Program-made: the position numbers and the translations under genes
Source of the DNA: Doryteuthis pealeii
Lineage: Eukaryota > Mollusca > Cephalopoda > Myopsida > Loliginidae
DNA: 64,000 nucleotides
Assembly (NCBI GenBank): GCA_023376005.1
Contig: CM042145.1
Location: 101,892,591-101,956,590 of the forward strand
Direction of reading: 5' to 3'
In this document: positions 53,120-64,000 of the stretch, one piece after another
How the letters are laid out: each line of letters opens with the position of its first letter
Numbering within the stretch: the stretch's first letter is position 1
Notes under the pieces: model-generated
Database searches by the model: none
Seen by the model: only the letters and a program-made list of their open reading frames with translations
What the model was told of the DNA's origin: nothing

Positions 53120-53910
53120 AATATGAAAGAAAGAAAATTAGAGAGAGAGAGAAAGAAATTAGGATGAAAATGCATTAAAAAAATATAATTAAATGTAAGG
53201 ACTCACAAATTCACCAAATTTTCAAAAATCCTTAATTTACCCAATTCACATGCCCATAAGGTACAATATTTTACAAGTATATTAATCTTTGGATAACTGC
53301 TCACTACTCCTCCTCCTCACAAAATTCAAAATTTACTAGTTAAGCATGCAATATAATATTTACATGTTTTTTTTTTTCTAAATGTCTCAGAGGCAAACAA
53401 ATCTATTTATATTTAATATACAATATGATTTTAACCTGGTCTCAAAAGAGAGCAATGAGAAATTCTATTGTTATTGTAACACAAGGTTATGCTATGGATT
53501 TCTCTGGTCACATAGAAATAGAATTTTATATTATAGTAAATTTGATGAATAATTTTCCAATTAATTATTCAATGGTGAGGGGGTGGGGGTTTAATCTAAA
53601 TTGCTGTGGGTATACAAGAAGTATTGTTTTAAATGAACACTAAAATTGAAATTGGCTCTGTAGATAAACTTTTTAAAGACATCTAAATACAGTTCTTCTA
53701 AAGTTGCTGGTTATGTAGAGTAGACTTGCTCCTTCAACCAACCCCAAAGAAGAAACTCGCAGGGTGTTAAGTAAGGGCTTCTGACCAGCCACTCATGCGG
53801 ACTATGTCTACTCATTCATCTCTAAGGAAAATAGTGATTAAGCTATTCACGAAACAACAATAGCAAAATGTGGAAGAGACCACCAACAACACAAATTTAA
53901 TTGCCATATA
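53120..53910. other. Unassigned sequence
   Basis: GA-rich at 53113-53165, then AT-rich. A 72-codon frame (53425-53643) has no recognisable domain or repeat partner. I would not call it a gene. Confidence 0.35.
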
Positions 53911-53917
53911 TTAAGGA

Positions 53918-54308
53918 ACAAATCCTGGACGTAGTCATTGCATTTCACTTAGCGCTAATACCCTTGGGAAAGGTATGAATCCTACTCACCCTCCAGCTAT
54001 GGGTAAATAGTAGGGCAGACTGGGCTCTTTAATCTTGGTTTGGCAACCAGTCTAGGAGAAGGAAAACTTTCGAAAGACAAAAAATTAAAAAAACATCCTA
54101 TAAATATAACATTTGCAAAATGTCTGAATAAAAACAACAAAAAAAGAATAAGTAAAATTGAAGGGAAAATGATTTTTTTTTAAATTAACAGACATTGAAA
54201 TAGAGACTAAAATGACGAAGATAAGAAGACGAAGAAGAGGCAGGCACAATAGAAAGAATGACCTTGTGTCGCATCCTGCTCGTGCGGAGGGGTTGGTAAA
54301 TATATATA
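53918..54308 (+). mobile_element. SINE C copy interrupted or replaced by ~190 bp
   Basis: The body runs to GGAGAAGGAAAACTTT (54072), then about 190 bp of unrelated AT-rich sequence, then the SINE 3' end GACCTTGTGTCGCATCCTGC resumes at 54261 and ends GGGGTTGGTAAATATATA. About 35 bp of consensus are missing at the join, so this is replacement or insertion plus deletion. Confidence 0.65.
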
Positions 54309-54424
54309 TATTAAGGAACATACATTAAAAAAAAAAAAATCGAAAAATAAATGTAACTGCATATAAAAAAATTATAAATAGTTTAAAATAGGAAGTGAGT
54401 TTTCAATAACCCAGTATATGTATG

Positions 54425-54705
54425 TATTTAACCAAATCACTCCGACACGGACAGGATGTGACACAAGGTCCATTTTTTAAGTGGAGTACACCTTGTTTAA
54501 ATGCAGAGTTTTCCTCTCCTAGATGGGTTGCCATATCCTACCCAGTCTGCCCTACTATTTACCCAAAAAGGGAGAAGAAAGAGATGCATTCATTCCTTTC
54601 CCAGGGGCATTTAGTTCAAAATTAAATGCAAACAATCCCATCCAGGATTTGAACTGGTTCATCAGGTCCATTTCCAACGATGATAACCATTAAGCCACAA
54701 TATTT
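54425..54705 (-). mobile_element. SINE C copy, diverged
   Basis: CACGGACAGGATGTGACACA to the reversed head CCATTTCCAACGATGATAAC. Old. Confidence 0.6.
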
Positions 54706-54792
54706 GAATATATGTATACATTAAAAATTGGTTTAATTTATCATAAATTTTTTGGTTTATACCAAGGGGGAAAAGGCAGAGGATCAATTGTT

Positions 54793-55345
54793 GGTTGGTT
54801 GTATTTTATGGCATGTCAACCATTCTGGGATTATTTTATGCTGAAGACGTTTTTGTTTTATTCATTTAGTTCGGTATTCAAATCTTTTTTAGACTCATTT
54901 TTTTATCTATTAAACCCATAAATGGGACCCTAACAGGTACTACCACTCCGGGTCACAGTGGACCTGGGAGTAATGGCGATGATCGGGTACTCCACACTCC
55001 CTAGAGCTTCAGAATTGGAACCTTACTACAAGATGCAGTTTAATGTCATACCCAAGACACTAAAACCCTCAGCCACCGCCTTCTAGCACATATATGATAA
55101 AAAGGGTTGAAGGGTTTACCATAAGAGCAATAGAGTCAAGACAATCATATAGGTGCTAGGGCTTGGCATGACTATCCGATTGAATGGAGGGGATCTAGTC
55201 TAAGTAAAGGCCAAAGTGGAGTGTTGCATGTCATGAACTGCTAAGTCACCAGGGTTCTATCCTTAAGCATATTGGGTCACTACCTACAGTGAACATTAGG
55301 GCGGGAAGGTCCTCTGCAGAGGTGCAGTCAGCATATTCTACAGTA
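54793..55345 (-). mobile_element. Family A copy, near full length
   Basis: TTGGTTGGTTGTATTTTATG at the 3' edge, central block GGTACTACCACTCCGGGTCA, 5' part to GAGGTGCAGTCAGCATATTC. Confidence 0.65.
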
Positions 55346-55404
55346 GGGTAGTCGAATTTTTCACTTTTTTAAAATATCAAATTGTCCATGTAATACAATA
55401 ACAG

Positions 55405-55572
55405 ATTTTTTCTGCATCTGAGGTGGAGACCCACATCTACCAACAACTCCCCACTTTATCGGACAGATTCAAGCTGTGCTACTCATGTGCTGAGTTGGTG
55501 AATGCAGATATTGAATTAGAAACCTTGTAGTTACTAGGCAGATTCTCTATCGACTGGGTTAAATTGGCAAGT
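55405..55572 (-). mobile_element. SINE B, old fragment
   Basis: CTGCATCTGAGGTGGAGACC and TGCTACTCATGTGCTGAGTT. Head diverged. Confidence 0.5.
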
Positions 55573-55659
55573 TCGGTCTTCGCTGGATGCCCCATAAAAA
55601 TCCCCACGTTTTAAAAAAAAACCTTGTGTTAATCCGGCCTCGTGAAGGTTTTTGCGAAT

Positions 55660-55800
55660 ATAAATCAAATCTTCATAATTTTTGTACAGAAAGTAAGAAC
55701 TGGTGATATTTAATGTGTATATATATTTACTTTGTCGTTTTATTTTCGTAGTTTCATCCGGATATACATACATACACACCAACTGCCCTTTATATCTGTA
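55660..55800 (-). mobile_element. Helitron K, 5' fragment
   Basis: Reversed: ATATAAAGGGCAGTTGGTGT, GTATGTATG, GAAACTACGAAAATAAAAC, matching 42365-42500. The 3' end is missing. Confidence 0.6.
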
Positions 55801-56080
55801 TAATGTCATTAGTTAGTTTGATTCTCATTGGGTGCTCCATACCTCTGGCCTTGTGCCAAACTAAGCTAAGCTTAAGTAAATGACTACGGTTACATTTTAC
55901 CAGACTATTCTAAATGCTGTGTATAACCAATCCTTACAACAGGAATCCTAATGCAATAACAGTGATTATTGCGATGCAAAGAGGTTTTTGACTATGGAAA
56001 AGAGGTGGGGATGGAATTAGATTAAAAAATCTCTCAGGGTAAAGTCAATAACCACAAAAACGTTTATTTAAAAAATTAAT
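55800..56080. other. Unassigned, with a weak SINE D trace
   Basis: 55803-55890 (TTTGATTCTCATTGGGTGCT, CCATACCTCTGGCCTTGTGC) resembles SINE D bodies. The rest is unassigned. Confidence 0.35.
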
Positions 56081-56253
56081 CAAATATTATTATTTTTGCT
56101 CCCACCCCCACTAAAGATGGGGGGGGGACATACTAATAAAGCTGCTCCTAATAAAAAATTAGCAGTACGTAACTTGTCCCATTTTTCTTGACCAGGATTG
56201 GCATGAAGAGGTTTTGCTTTGTTTTTTCCTTCTTTGCTAAATTGGTCCCTGAT

Positions 56254-56257
<4 letters not shown>

Positions 56258-56335
<78 letters not shown>
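56258..56335. repeat. (TA)n and (GA)n arrays
   Basis: TA run followed by GA run. Confidence 0.9.
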
Positions 56336-56338
<3 letters not shown>

Positions 56339-56838
56339 AGAAAAATAGAAGCTGGTTGTTGGTAACAAGTCAAGATGCTGCTGGCTTCTTGAGTTTTAGT
56401 AGCATGCATCAATAGGAAAGTCGTAGGGGGCACACAGTTATGCTGTAATCTTAGCTTCGCCACTCGGGAAGAATGGGGTTGGCTGGTAGGTAGATAGGTA
56501 TGTAGGTAGCAACAGCGGCAGCTTTATGGTGGCAATAGTACAAATAGAACTTTTTTTTTTCTGGCTCACATAATAAACTAGAACAGATACTAACCGTCTC
56601 ATCATAATCAGAAGAAAAAAAATGTTTTAAGTAATGAGGAAAAAAAAAAGAAAAAGAGTGAAAGACAAAAATCGGAAAAAGACGTACACACCGATGCTTA
56701 AATTTGTACGCAACTTTATAATTACATTAAAAAAAAAAACATTTAGTGTCGGAAGAAGATTTGCACAGGCACACGTATAAAGAGGACGAAAACACAGAAA
56801 TTAGGTTAATATTTTGATTTTATTAAGGTGAAACCGTA

Positions 56839-56842
<4 letters not shown>

Positions 56843-56871
<29 letters not shown>
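56843..56871. repeat. (AC)n microsatellite
   Basis: CACACA run of about 29 bp. Confidence 0.9.
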
Positions 56872-56874
<3 letters not shown>

Positions 56875-56939
56875 TAAAAAATACGGCAATAGAAAAAAAA
56901 AGTTTTGTTCTTTTTAAATTTGTATTTGTATTTTTTGTA

Positions 56940-57195
56940 CCGTTGTCCTCATCTTTATTGTTATATAATAATAAGTTGTGAAAATGAGGGTGAAAGTGAT
57001 ACCAATAGTAGTTGGGGACTAGGAACGGTCCCAAAGAGCTTAGAAAAAAGAATTGAGGAACTGGAAATCAGAAGAAGAATTGAGACCATCCAGACAATAG
57101 CACTGTTGAATACTCAGGAGAGTCCTGGAGACCTGAGCAGACTTGTTGTCACTCAAACTCCAATGAAATACCATCAGCTAACGCTGGTGTGAAAA
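56940..57195 (+). pseudogene. Retroelement reverse-transcriptase C-terminal tail
   Basis: The plus strand reads LGTVPKSLEKRIEELEIRRR, then IETIQTIALL before homology shifts frame (the usual RSARILRRVLET is read in another frame as NTQESPGD). This is the end of the same protein type as 32.7-33.3 kb. It is preceded by an H-element end (GTTGTCCTCATCTTTATTGT). Confidence 0.6.
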
Positions 57196-57439
57196 ACTAT
57201 TAATAACATCTTTCCAGCTCGTAGATTAGGTCTGAGACCTGTCAGCTGTTTCTTTATATTCAAAACATTTATCTTGCTTCCATTGAATATTTATATTCTT
57301 TCCACAATTCATCCAACTTTGCCTTAAAAAGAGTTCAGAGATGAGGTATTCACTACTGATGATGGTAATTTATTCCATGAATCCACTACCCTGTTACTAA
57401 AATAATTTTGTTTTACATTTGTTTTGTAAAAGGTTGTTG

Positions 57440-57730
57440 AAAGTCTTAATTTATATACACAACGTGTCGGCCATGTTCCCACTGGCCTTCTTCAGGTTTT
57501 TCTTATCAAACTCAGGAGCCTTCATGCCGTAACCAGACACACGGCGAAACGGATTTAACGTTTGAGTTAATACAGCTTTAAGTGACAATCATCTGGAGCT
57601 TGCAGGTTCAATCCTGACTACAGGCGAAAATAACATAGAATACTTAACTTAGCTTAACATCGGCCGAAACGTTGTGTATATAACAATGAAGATGAGGACA
57701 ACAGTCCGAAAAATCCAAATAATATAAATT
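57440..57730. mobile_element. Composite H element, second copy
   Basis: The left arm is reversed (TATATACACAACGTGTCGGC, CATG..CCCACTGG, CCTTCTTCAGG), the middle tRNA-like (TTAAGTGACAATCATCTGGA, B-box-like GGTTCAATCCTGA, AACATAGAAT), and the right arm forward (CGGCCGAAACGTTGTGTATA) ending in a single 59-bp-type unit (AAGATGAGGACAACAGTCCG). Same architecture as 31.4-32.2 kb with a deletion of the right CTGAAGA part. Confidence 0.6.
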
Positions 57731-57965
57731 ATTGTTATGTACCCTAGCTATGAACATTAATGGGTATGTGCCAATCCTCATAAATACGTGGGTATTATCC
57801 TGACTGGGTAGTCTTATACCACTAGCAGTGGGTTACCTTCTCCATGCTGCTGGCATGTATTGTATTTTGTTAATGTTATAAAGATTCCATTTCATTTCCA
57901 ACCTCCGTTTGGTTATTTCTCATTGTGTAACCTTTGTTAGGTTACAACAATTATCAAGCCTCATC

Positions 57966-58238
57966 CAGTGATGCTGATAGCTTTTCAATTTTTTCGTCCT
58001 GGACCTACGGATTTGATTTAAATGAGTCCCCGGGAAATTTGAAGGGTCCCAACTAAACCCATCTAACCCCTACCTTTTACCCCATACAGTGTAATTCGTT
58101 TCCAAGAAAATATTGAAATGTATTTAGAGTTAGCTGAAAATGGTGGGGGAAGAAAAAAAACATTGGGACGCATGGATACATTTTTTTCTGCGTCCTTTTA
58201 GATTTTTATGCGTCAGTGACGTTCATCTCTGCTCATCT
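57966..58238. mobile_element. G element (hAT-like MITE), copy 2, inverted
   Basis: Starts CAGTGATGCTGATAGC. The interior is the reverse of 58.55 kb (GAGTCCCCGGGAAATTTGAA, GGGACGCATGGATAC). The right end is degenerate. Confidence 0.65.
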
Positions 58239-58356
58239 AAAAAAATTGAGACAAATAGTGTATTTTCTTTTAATTTTTTAATAAAAAAATCTTTTCATTG
58301 TGTGTTGGCAACTGCTAGAGTAAACTTTACACCCCCCCCACCTCAAATAAAAATTA

Positions 58357-58408
58357 AGTTTGAGTGACAACAAGTCTGCTCAGGTCTCCAGGACTCTCCT
58401 GAGTATTC
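58357..58408. repeat. 52-bp exact inverted copy of 57108-57159
   Basis: Reverse complement identical over 52 bp (TACTCAGGAGAGTCCTGGAG ... TTGTTGTCACTCAAACT). It belongs to the retroelement tail at 57.1 kb. Confidence 0.9.
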
Positions 58409-58547
58409 CAGCTGATTTCCTCAAAATACAGAAAGATGCCAACGGACATCCCTGGTCAAGAGAAACCAGTGAAATACATTGTGTTAGTGAGAAACACGAT
58501 CCCCAAAAGTGTTTTTAGGAATCTTTAGAAAGGTATAAATACATTTT

Positions 58548-58836
58548 TAGATATGCTGATAGGTACGCGTCCCTGACGCACAAAAATCTAAAAGGACGCA
58601 GTAAAATCGTATCCATGCGTCCCAGTGTCTTTCTTTTTTTTTTTTTATTCCCTCACATTTTCAAACTAACTGTAAATACATTTCAATAGTTTCTTAGAAA
58701 TGAATTACACAGTATAGGTTACAAGGTAGGAGTTAGACGGCTTTAGTTGTGACCCATACATTTTCCCGGGGACTCATTCAAAGCAAATATGTGCATCCAA
58801 GGACGCACTTACATAAAAAAGCTATCAGCATCACTG
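58548..58836. mobile_element. G element (hAT-like MITE), copy 3
   Basis: Left TAGATATGCTGATAGG, reversed right CAGTGATGCTGATAGC, and GGACGCA..AAATC motifs inside each end. Interior matches 29.83 kb. CAGTG tips suggest hAT; the flanking duplication is not clear. Confidence 0.7.
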
Positions 58837-58884
58837 CATTTCCATAATCAAGCCTTTACAAAAAGGTCTTGTTACTGGCATGCC

Positions 58885-59245
58885 ATAACGGTTGACAGAC
58901 AAGAGATGGGTACGATGAGCAAACTAGACTGGCAGACCATTACAAGTATGCAAGTCCGGCGTGGTGTAATAGTTAGAAAGCTAGACTAGCAAATAATTAC
59001 TGAGTTCGAGTCGCACTAGGTGCCCTATACTTCCTTCCTTGTGTCATAACTAAACAAAGTTTGTTTTTTTAAATAAATTATTTTCCAGAACTCCCACCAG
59101 GCTAAGTTAACACAATACCTTTTTGACGTGGGGATTTCTATGCGGCCTCCAAGAAGGATCGAACTCACTACTCAGTAATAACGGGTTGCTTAATAAATAA
59201 CTACTTGGGTAAACCACTCTCCCATACCTGGCCAAGCAATAGTAA
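58885..59245. mobile_element. SINE D-like copies, both orientations
   Basis: 58960-59055 plus strand (GGCGTGGTGTAATAGTTAGA, TGAGTTCGAGTCGCACTAGG: clear A- and B-box-like parts); a weaker head at 58880-58950; 59150-59240 reversed (AAGGATCGAACTCACTACTC). Confidence 0.55.
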
Positions 59246-59333
59246 AAAAAAAAACTGTTACGTCCATTTTCAATCATGACAACAGCTAAAAAAAAAAATG
59301 TTGATTTTCCAAAGTTTTTTTTAATATATCATC

Positions 59334-59485
59334 ATCATGTTTATTTTTATTATTAGGTCCTCTGCACAGCATCCAGTATTCGCGCAGAGATGGTCAATGT
59401 AGGCCTTTACTGGATGGCCCAAGTACTGGTTTTCATAGGAGAACGTCACTTATGAGTTCGTCCTTGCTTCTCCAGTAAACATCAA
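59334..59485 (-). pseudogene. LINE 3' end remnant
   Basis: CTCTGCACAGCATCCAGTAT, GGTCAATGTAGG, GAGTTCGTCCTTGCTTCTCC: the 16.9-kb tail family in short form. Confidence 0.6.
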
Positions 59486-60283
59486 TAAACAGATATTCCC
59501 AAGATTTTTTTTATTTATTTAATACCCAAACCAGTCAACCAATTTCTTACCCCTCCCCCCAATATTTCGTTATTCCGTAATAATGGATATCTTAATAAAT
59601 AAGTAATTGGGTAAATCACTCTCTCATACATGCCTAATCAAAAACACTTTTAAAGCTAAAAAAAAATGTTGATTTTCCCAAAAACTTTTTCTTCTTAATG
59701 TATACCATCAATAAACAGATATTCCCAAGTTTTTTTTACTTTTTTACCCAAACTAGTAAAACAATTTCTATATCCCCCCCCCAAAAAAAAAAAAAACATT
59801 GTTCAATATTCTATATCCCCCACCCCCAGGGATTTCCGTCAAAACAGTTACTGGCAACACAATGAGAGGTTCGTTTGATGACATATTTTTGGGCATTGTA
59901 TTTTTAAAGTCTCCATTTCCTTAAACTTATCTTAAGAAAAAGAAAGAATGGTTGGCTAAACAAATGGAAAGTTGATGCATTAAAAGAATTGTTTTTATAC
60001 AAAAATGTGTAAAGCTCCAAGAAAGGTTAAAATTTCACAAATGAAACATTCTTGTAATTTCACACTGAAATTTTAAAATTTAGATTGCAGACATTTTCAA
60101 CAATTTCATATATAATAACAATGAAAACATAAGAAAACAATACTACATTCAATCCCATAATACTTATTACTTTTACTGAGTGAAATCTATATGAAAATGT
60201 AACAACTTTTATAGGACAGAGATAGTTTAACTTTACAAAGTCTGTCATTGGAATTTGGAATCATGGAAAACACAAAAGCAACA

Positions 60284-60285
<2 letters not shown>
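59486..60285. other. Unassigned AT-rich sequence
   Basis: 59500-59800 contains two similar stretches (ATCAATAAACAGATATTCCC at 59489 and 59708), a local duplication of about 200 bp. No gene. Confidence 0.4.

Positions 60286-60286
<1 letters not shown>

Positions 60287-60332
<46 letters not shown>
60287..60332. repeat. (TA)n microsatellite
   Basis: TA array beside the Helitron E 3' end. Confidence 0.9.
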
Positions 60333-60333
<1 letters not shown>

Positions 60334-60344
60334 CATTTAGTAAA

Positions 60345-60927
60345 GCAAGAATATGCACCCTCCGGGTGTAAGTATTTGAATTTTAATGTAATGAAATAAA
60401 TTAGAAAGATTAACGAAATTAAACAAGAACGCATATAAAAAGATTATCTAATTTAATAGGATTGATCTTAATACATTGGAGAATAAAACAATAATATTAG
60501 AGATCAATAACAAGTAATTATTTATTAATTAATTAATTAATCTATTATTTATTATTAATTTATTTATTTATTAAACTACTCATAATTAATTAAATATTTA
60601 TTAAACTATTTATTATTAATCATTTATTAGTAATTATTTATTAAACTCGGTTTTGTTAAAATTAGTATACAAATTAACCACAATTATTTCTTAGTGATAT
60701 ATAAGACACATTGCAGGATTTTAAACGCATTAACAACGTCGGCTGTTTTGAGGCAAATCTCAGATTTTAATAAAGACCTCCTAAATAAATAAGTTCTATT
60801 CTATGTATTAATAATTTTGACTATAAATTAAATACTGAATGATAAACTTACGCAATTCCTGAGGGTAGTCTGACGTAAGCAGTGATGTAGTTTTGGTTAA
60901 AGACGCCGAATCTCCATTATAATAAGA
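60345..60927 (-). mobile_element. Helitron E, diverged copy
   Basis: Reversed: TCTTATTATAATGGAGATTC at the start, ACACCC-GGA-GGGTGC at the end; CTAG is lost (TTTAC). The interior has an ATTA-rich expansion (60505-60640) and shares GGCTGTTTTGAGGCAAATC with 34.73 kb. Confidence 0.65.
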
Positions 60928-61103
60928 TGATATATGTGCAAATGAAACAACTACGATGGAAGAGAGATATTATTAATTTGATGCTAGATTTCTTTTCTTT
61001 ATGCCCGAATTTCATAAGAGCAACATTGATATTTACTAGGCATTTTAGTGAAATTGGTCATTTGATTTTTCGGTAAGATCAGTAAAGTTTCATTAATCTG
61101 CAA

Positions 61104-61106
<3 letters not shown>

Positions 61107-61148
<42 letters not shown>

Positions 61149-61160
61149 AGAGAGAGAGAG
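61107..61160. repeat. (TA)n(GA)n microsatellite
   Basis: TA array followed by a short GA run. Confidence 0.9.
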
Positions 61161-61161
61161 G

Positions 61162-61249
61162 ATATATAGAAGTGAATGTATACTATACATACAGTGTATT
61201 GTATACTATACTATGTCTGCCTATATAGTAGCATTCGCTTCTATATATA
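61162..61249. repeat. Short inverted-repeat element
   Basis: TATATAGAAGTGAATG at the left is mirrored by CATTCGCTTCTATATA at the right, with TATAGTATACA repeats inside. About 88 bp. Confidence 0.55.
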
Positions 61250-61302
61250 CGTATAAAAACGTATATATATGCGAGTGACTGAGTATACCAGGGTTAACTA
61301 AA

Positions 61303-63785
61303 AAACGGTCACGTGATCAATTTAGGCCATTTTGAATAACCTAAAGTAAATATTTTTTAACTTTGTTTTTAAAAAATCTCTCTAAAAAAATGTAACGATT
61401 AAACAGAGTTGTTACAAAGAAAAACAGTTAATTCAAAGATCAAATTATCCAATTGGGAAAAATTACTCACCGTTAATAAAATAAATAAATAAAATAATCC
61501 GTTTTACATACAGAAGGGTTATTTTCATGTGAAAACGGGAATTGTAACTTCGCATATTATTTCTCTCTGACAATTATACATTTAAATGTATGGGTGGCTG
61601 TATTCGACATAATTGTTTTCTTGCACATATTCAATAACCGATTATTGGTTTTCAATGATTTTTGAAAACTTTTTTTTTTTTTTTTGTGGTAATTATAGAA
61701 TAACTCCGGAATATTTTTTTAGTTGTAACTAAAGCAAAGAAAAGACAATAAGTATTACAAATGTTGTCAGTTTTGCTCTTCCGTATATTATAAGAATCAA
61801 ATATTACTATTCAACAATAAAAATTACAAATTCTTTTAAAAATATTAATATACCGTGGATCGGACAAATTTTTAGTTCACCTGAATTCTAAAATTCATAT
61901 ATTTAAATATCCGTTAAAAATTCAATTTGTACACACAAAAAGATTTTTAAACATTGAAAAAAAATATTTAAGCACACAAAAGATTTAAAATCTCTTAAAA
62001 ATTAATTTCTTTAAAAAAAATTGTTTTTTCTTGACAATTTAATAGAATATAGTACATATCAATTAAAAAAGAAAAAAAAGTTTTAAAATAATAATATTAT
62101 GACATTCTTTTTGCACTTTTTATTTCCGATTTCATGAATTTTTCCTTAAAAAAAATACTGCGTTGTATGTTATACAATTTTTTGGATATAGTTATTCAGA
62201 CTCTTATCTTTATAGAAAAAAAAAAAGTTTTCTGACGGTTCATTTTTTTATCTCAAAATAAAATAGGGGAGGGGGGTAGAGCTCGTAAAAAAAAATATTT
62301 CCCTAATATATTTGAGGAAAAAAAACTATTTAAGATATATTTACATCCAAAGGTAAATAGTTATGGAAATTTTCGTGAAAATCGGACTATTAATTGATTT
62401 TTCATAGAATTTTTTTTTAATCCTCTTATCGTAACTTGTTTTTAGCTACGTTAAATTTCAGTTGATTTAACAGTGCCAAAATGAAAACATTGTTTTTCAA
62501 TCATAATTTTCATTATTTCCGTAAGCTGAATTTTTTTTTTTAAATCATCAGAAGTTTGTTTAATGTTTCTTCTTTCGAATGGAAAAAAAAAATTAAGATA
62601 ATATTAATTTTTCTGCAAGTTTCATTGTGTTAAATATAGGGGGGGGGTCACAGGGTAAATTGGTGGTACCTAGTATATACCTACCCATACCAGTAAACAG
62701 ATACCCTCAAATACATGCACCCTTCTAACCCCGTCACCTCTAAAGATTGACCATATTAATAGGATTCTTTAAAAACAACTTTTCACTGTCTGACGAATGC
62801 AACACTGCATGAAACCCAGGGTCACAGAAATTCCCATATAGTGTCCAATTGCCGCTTTAACTTTTCCGTTGCAGTGGTATTTGTAATTTATCCAGTAGTA
62901 CTCAATATATCATAAATATAGAGCTATAATAATAAATGGTCGAACAATAACTTTTCCCCCATGACAGATAGATAGTAGGTACCACCAATTTTCCCTGTAA
63001 CCCCCCCCCCCATATTTAACACAATGAAACTTGCAAAGAAGTTAATATCATCTTGAAAAGTTTTTGTCCATTCGAAAGAAGAAACATTAAAAAAAACTCA
63101 TGGTGATTTTTTTTTAATTTTTCAGCTTACGGAAATAATGAAAATTATAAACGAAAAACAATATTTACATTTTTGCACCGTTAAATCAATTGAAATTTAA
63201 CGTAGCCAAAAACAAGTTATGACTAGAGGCTTTTTAAAAATTTCTATGAAAAATCAATTAATGGTCCGATTTTCACGAACATTTCCAGAATTACTTACCA
63301 TTTGATGAAAATATGTCTGAAATATTTTTTTTCCTAAAATATAATAGGGGAAATATTTTTTTACGAGGTCTCCCCACCCCCTATTTTATTTTATAAAATA
63401 GGAAAAAATGAACCAAAAAAAAACAAAAAAACAAAACGATTTTTGCTTTTTTTCTATAAAGATAAGAGTCTGAATAATTATATCGGAAGATTTTTGAGTT
63501 TTAATGCCAGAGTTTGTTTTTTTGTAAAAGAACCATGAATACGGAATTCTGCTAAAAAAAATATCAATAAAGAAACTGACTGTGTTGTAAAAAAAACGGA
63601 CTGTTTTACTTACTTTTAAGATAACGATGAGTTATTTTTCCCCAATCGGATAATTTGATCTTTGAATTAACAGTTTTTCTTTGTAACAACTCTTTATGTT
63701 CGTTATTTTTTTTTGCGAGATTTTTTTTAAAGTTCAAAAATATTTACGTTTCTTCCTTCAATATGGCCTAAACTGATCACGTGGC
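61303..63785. mobile_element. Large fold-back element / imperfect palindrome (~2.5 kb)
   Basis: 61303-61510 is inverted at 63600-63785 (shared CACGTGATCA.TTTAGGCCAT, GAGTTGTTACAAAGAAAAAC, TTAATTCAAAGATCAAATTA). 62110-62672 is inverted at 62985-63520 (shared TTCATTATTTCCGTAAGCTG, ACACAATGAAACTTGC). The left side has ~560 bp not mirrored (61510-62110). A spacer of ~310 bp (62673-62984) holds the repeat seen at 13.5 kb. No open frame of note. Terminal inverted repeats of a DNA transposon remnant, or an inverted duplication of a MITE, are both possible. Confidence 0.7.
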
Positions 63786-64000
63786 CTATTTTGGTGATAC
63801 CTAAGTACATGCATTGACTGGAATAAGCGACGCTTTAATATAAAATACAATATTAGTGAAAAAATTAAGATAAGAATTAATTTTAACTGACCACAAGGAA
63901 AATGTTAAAGCGATTTTTTTTTAATTGTTTTTTTTTTTTCCGAAAAAAAAAAATGAGGTTTAATAATTATTATTATTATTATTATTATTATTAGGATTAT
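63786..64000. other. AT-rich sequence ending in (ATT)n
   Basis: Poly-T/A runs and an ATT trinucleotide array at 63966-63995. Nothing else seen. Confidence 0.6.

Noticed and set aside
53425..53643. 72-codon frame as a small gene
   Set aside because: Same reasons; AT-rich, no domain.
56080..56463. 127-codon minus-strand frame
   Set aside because: Runs through (TA)n and (GA)n arrays (Ile-Tyr and Ser-Leu runs); unrelated sequence on either side; no domain.
57350..57380. CTGATGATGG as a hammerhead core
   Set aside because: It lacks a stem II hairpin followed by GAAA; chance match.

Overview
This 64-kb window is AT-rich eukaryotic DNA and looks like gene-poor, repeat-saturated intergenic or intronic sequence from an invertebrate animal. 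A lophotrochozoan, perhaps a mollusc, is my best guess. The grounds are long (TA)n/(CA)n arrays, several tRNA-derived SINE families, short hAT and mariner pieces, non-autonomous Helitrons, decayed non-LTR retrotransposon tails with C-terminal CxxC...HxxxC/H fingers, and Penelope-like CTGA..GA/GAAA motifs. The organism guess is inference; no cellular gene fixes it. I found no intact cellular protein-coding gene, no rRNA and no functional tRNA. Almost every open reading frame is a simple repeat read through (TA, GA, GGAA, AC) or a transposon shadow.

Names used here. Family A is a 540-605 bp retroposon of unknown type, about 20 copies, with target-site duplications on the best copies. SINE B is a ~245 bp tRNA-derived SINE, ~15 copies. 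SINE C is a ~285 bp tRNA-derived SINE, ~19 copies, ending in GGTTGGTAAATATATA. SINE D is a ~130 bp tRNA-like unit, tandem at 52 kb. Helitron E, F and K are three non-autonomous families, each with a 5' TC start, a 3' hairpin and a CTAG end, sitting between A and T. G is a hAT-like MITE. H elements carry hammerhead-like or Penelope-type motifs.

Layout. 0-1.5 kb: nested fold-back elements. 1.8-3.7 kb: three family A copies and a SINE B. 4.0 kb: a tRNA-like head joined to a complete hammerhead-ribozyme core. 5-10.6 kb: SINEs, LINE tail, hAT MITE. 10.7-12.2 kb: a hAT-ended element holding a SINE B and a Helitron E. 12.6-15.4 kb: inverted repeats, Helitron E, palindromes. 16-19.5 kb: Helitron F, LINE remnant, an 88-bp satellite, a 0.7-kb GA array. 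20-31 kb: SINEs, family A, LINE tails, mariner tail, a GGAA array. 31.4-33.7 kb: composite inverted H element, LINE remnant, SINE C. 34-41 kb: family A and SINE B, one carrying a MITE. 41.3-43.3 kb: Helitron cluster F-K-F. 44-46.1 kb: two fold-back elements. 47-53 kb: duplications, minisatellites, SINEs, Helitron E. 54-59 kb: SINE C, family A, a second composite H element and G MITEs. 60-64 kb: Helitron E and a ~2.5 kb imperfect palindrome.

Nothing here works as a pathway. The biology is that of mobile elements: retroposition (SINEs, family A, LINE remnants), rolling-circle elements, cut-and-paste MITEs, and a possible self-cleaving ribozyme carried by tRNA-headed retroposons. The nesting gives a relative order of insertions at several loci. 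All family assignments come from reading motifs and comparing copies inside this window; no database search was possible.
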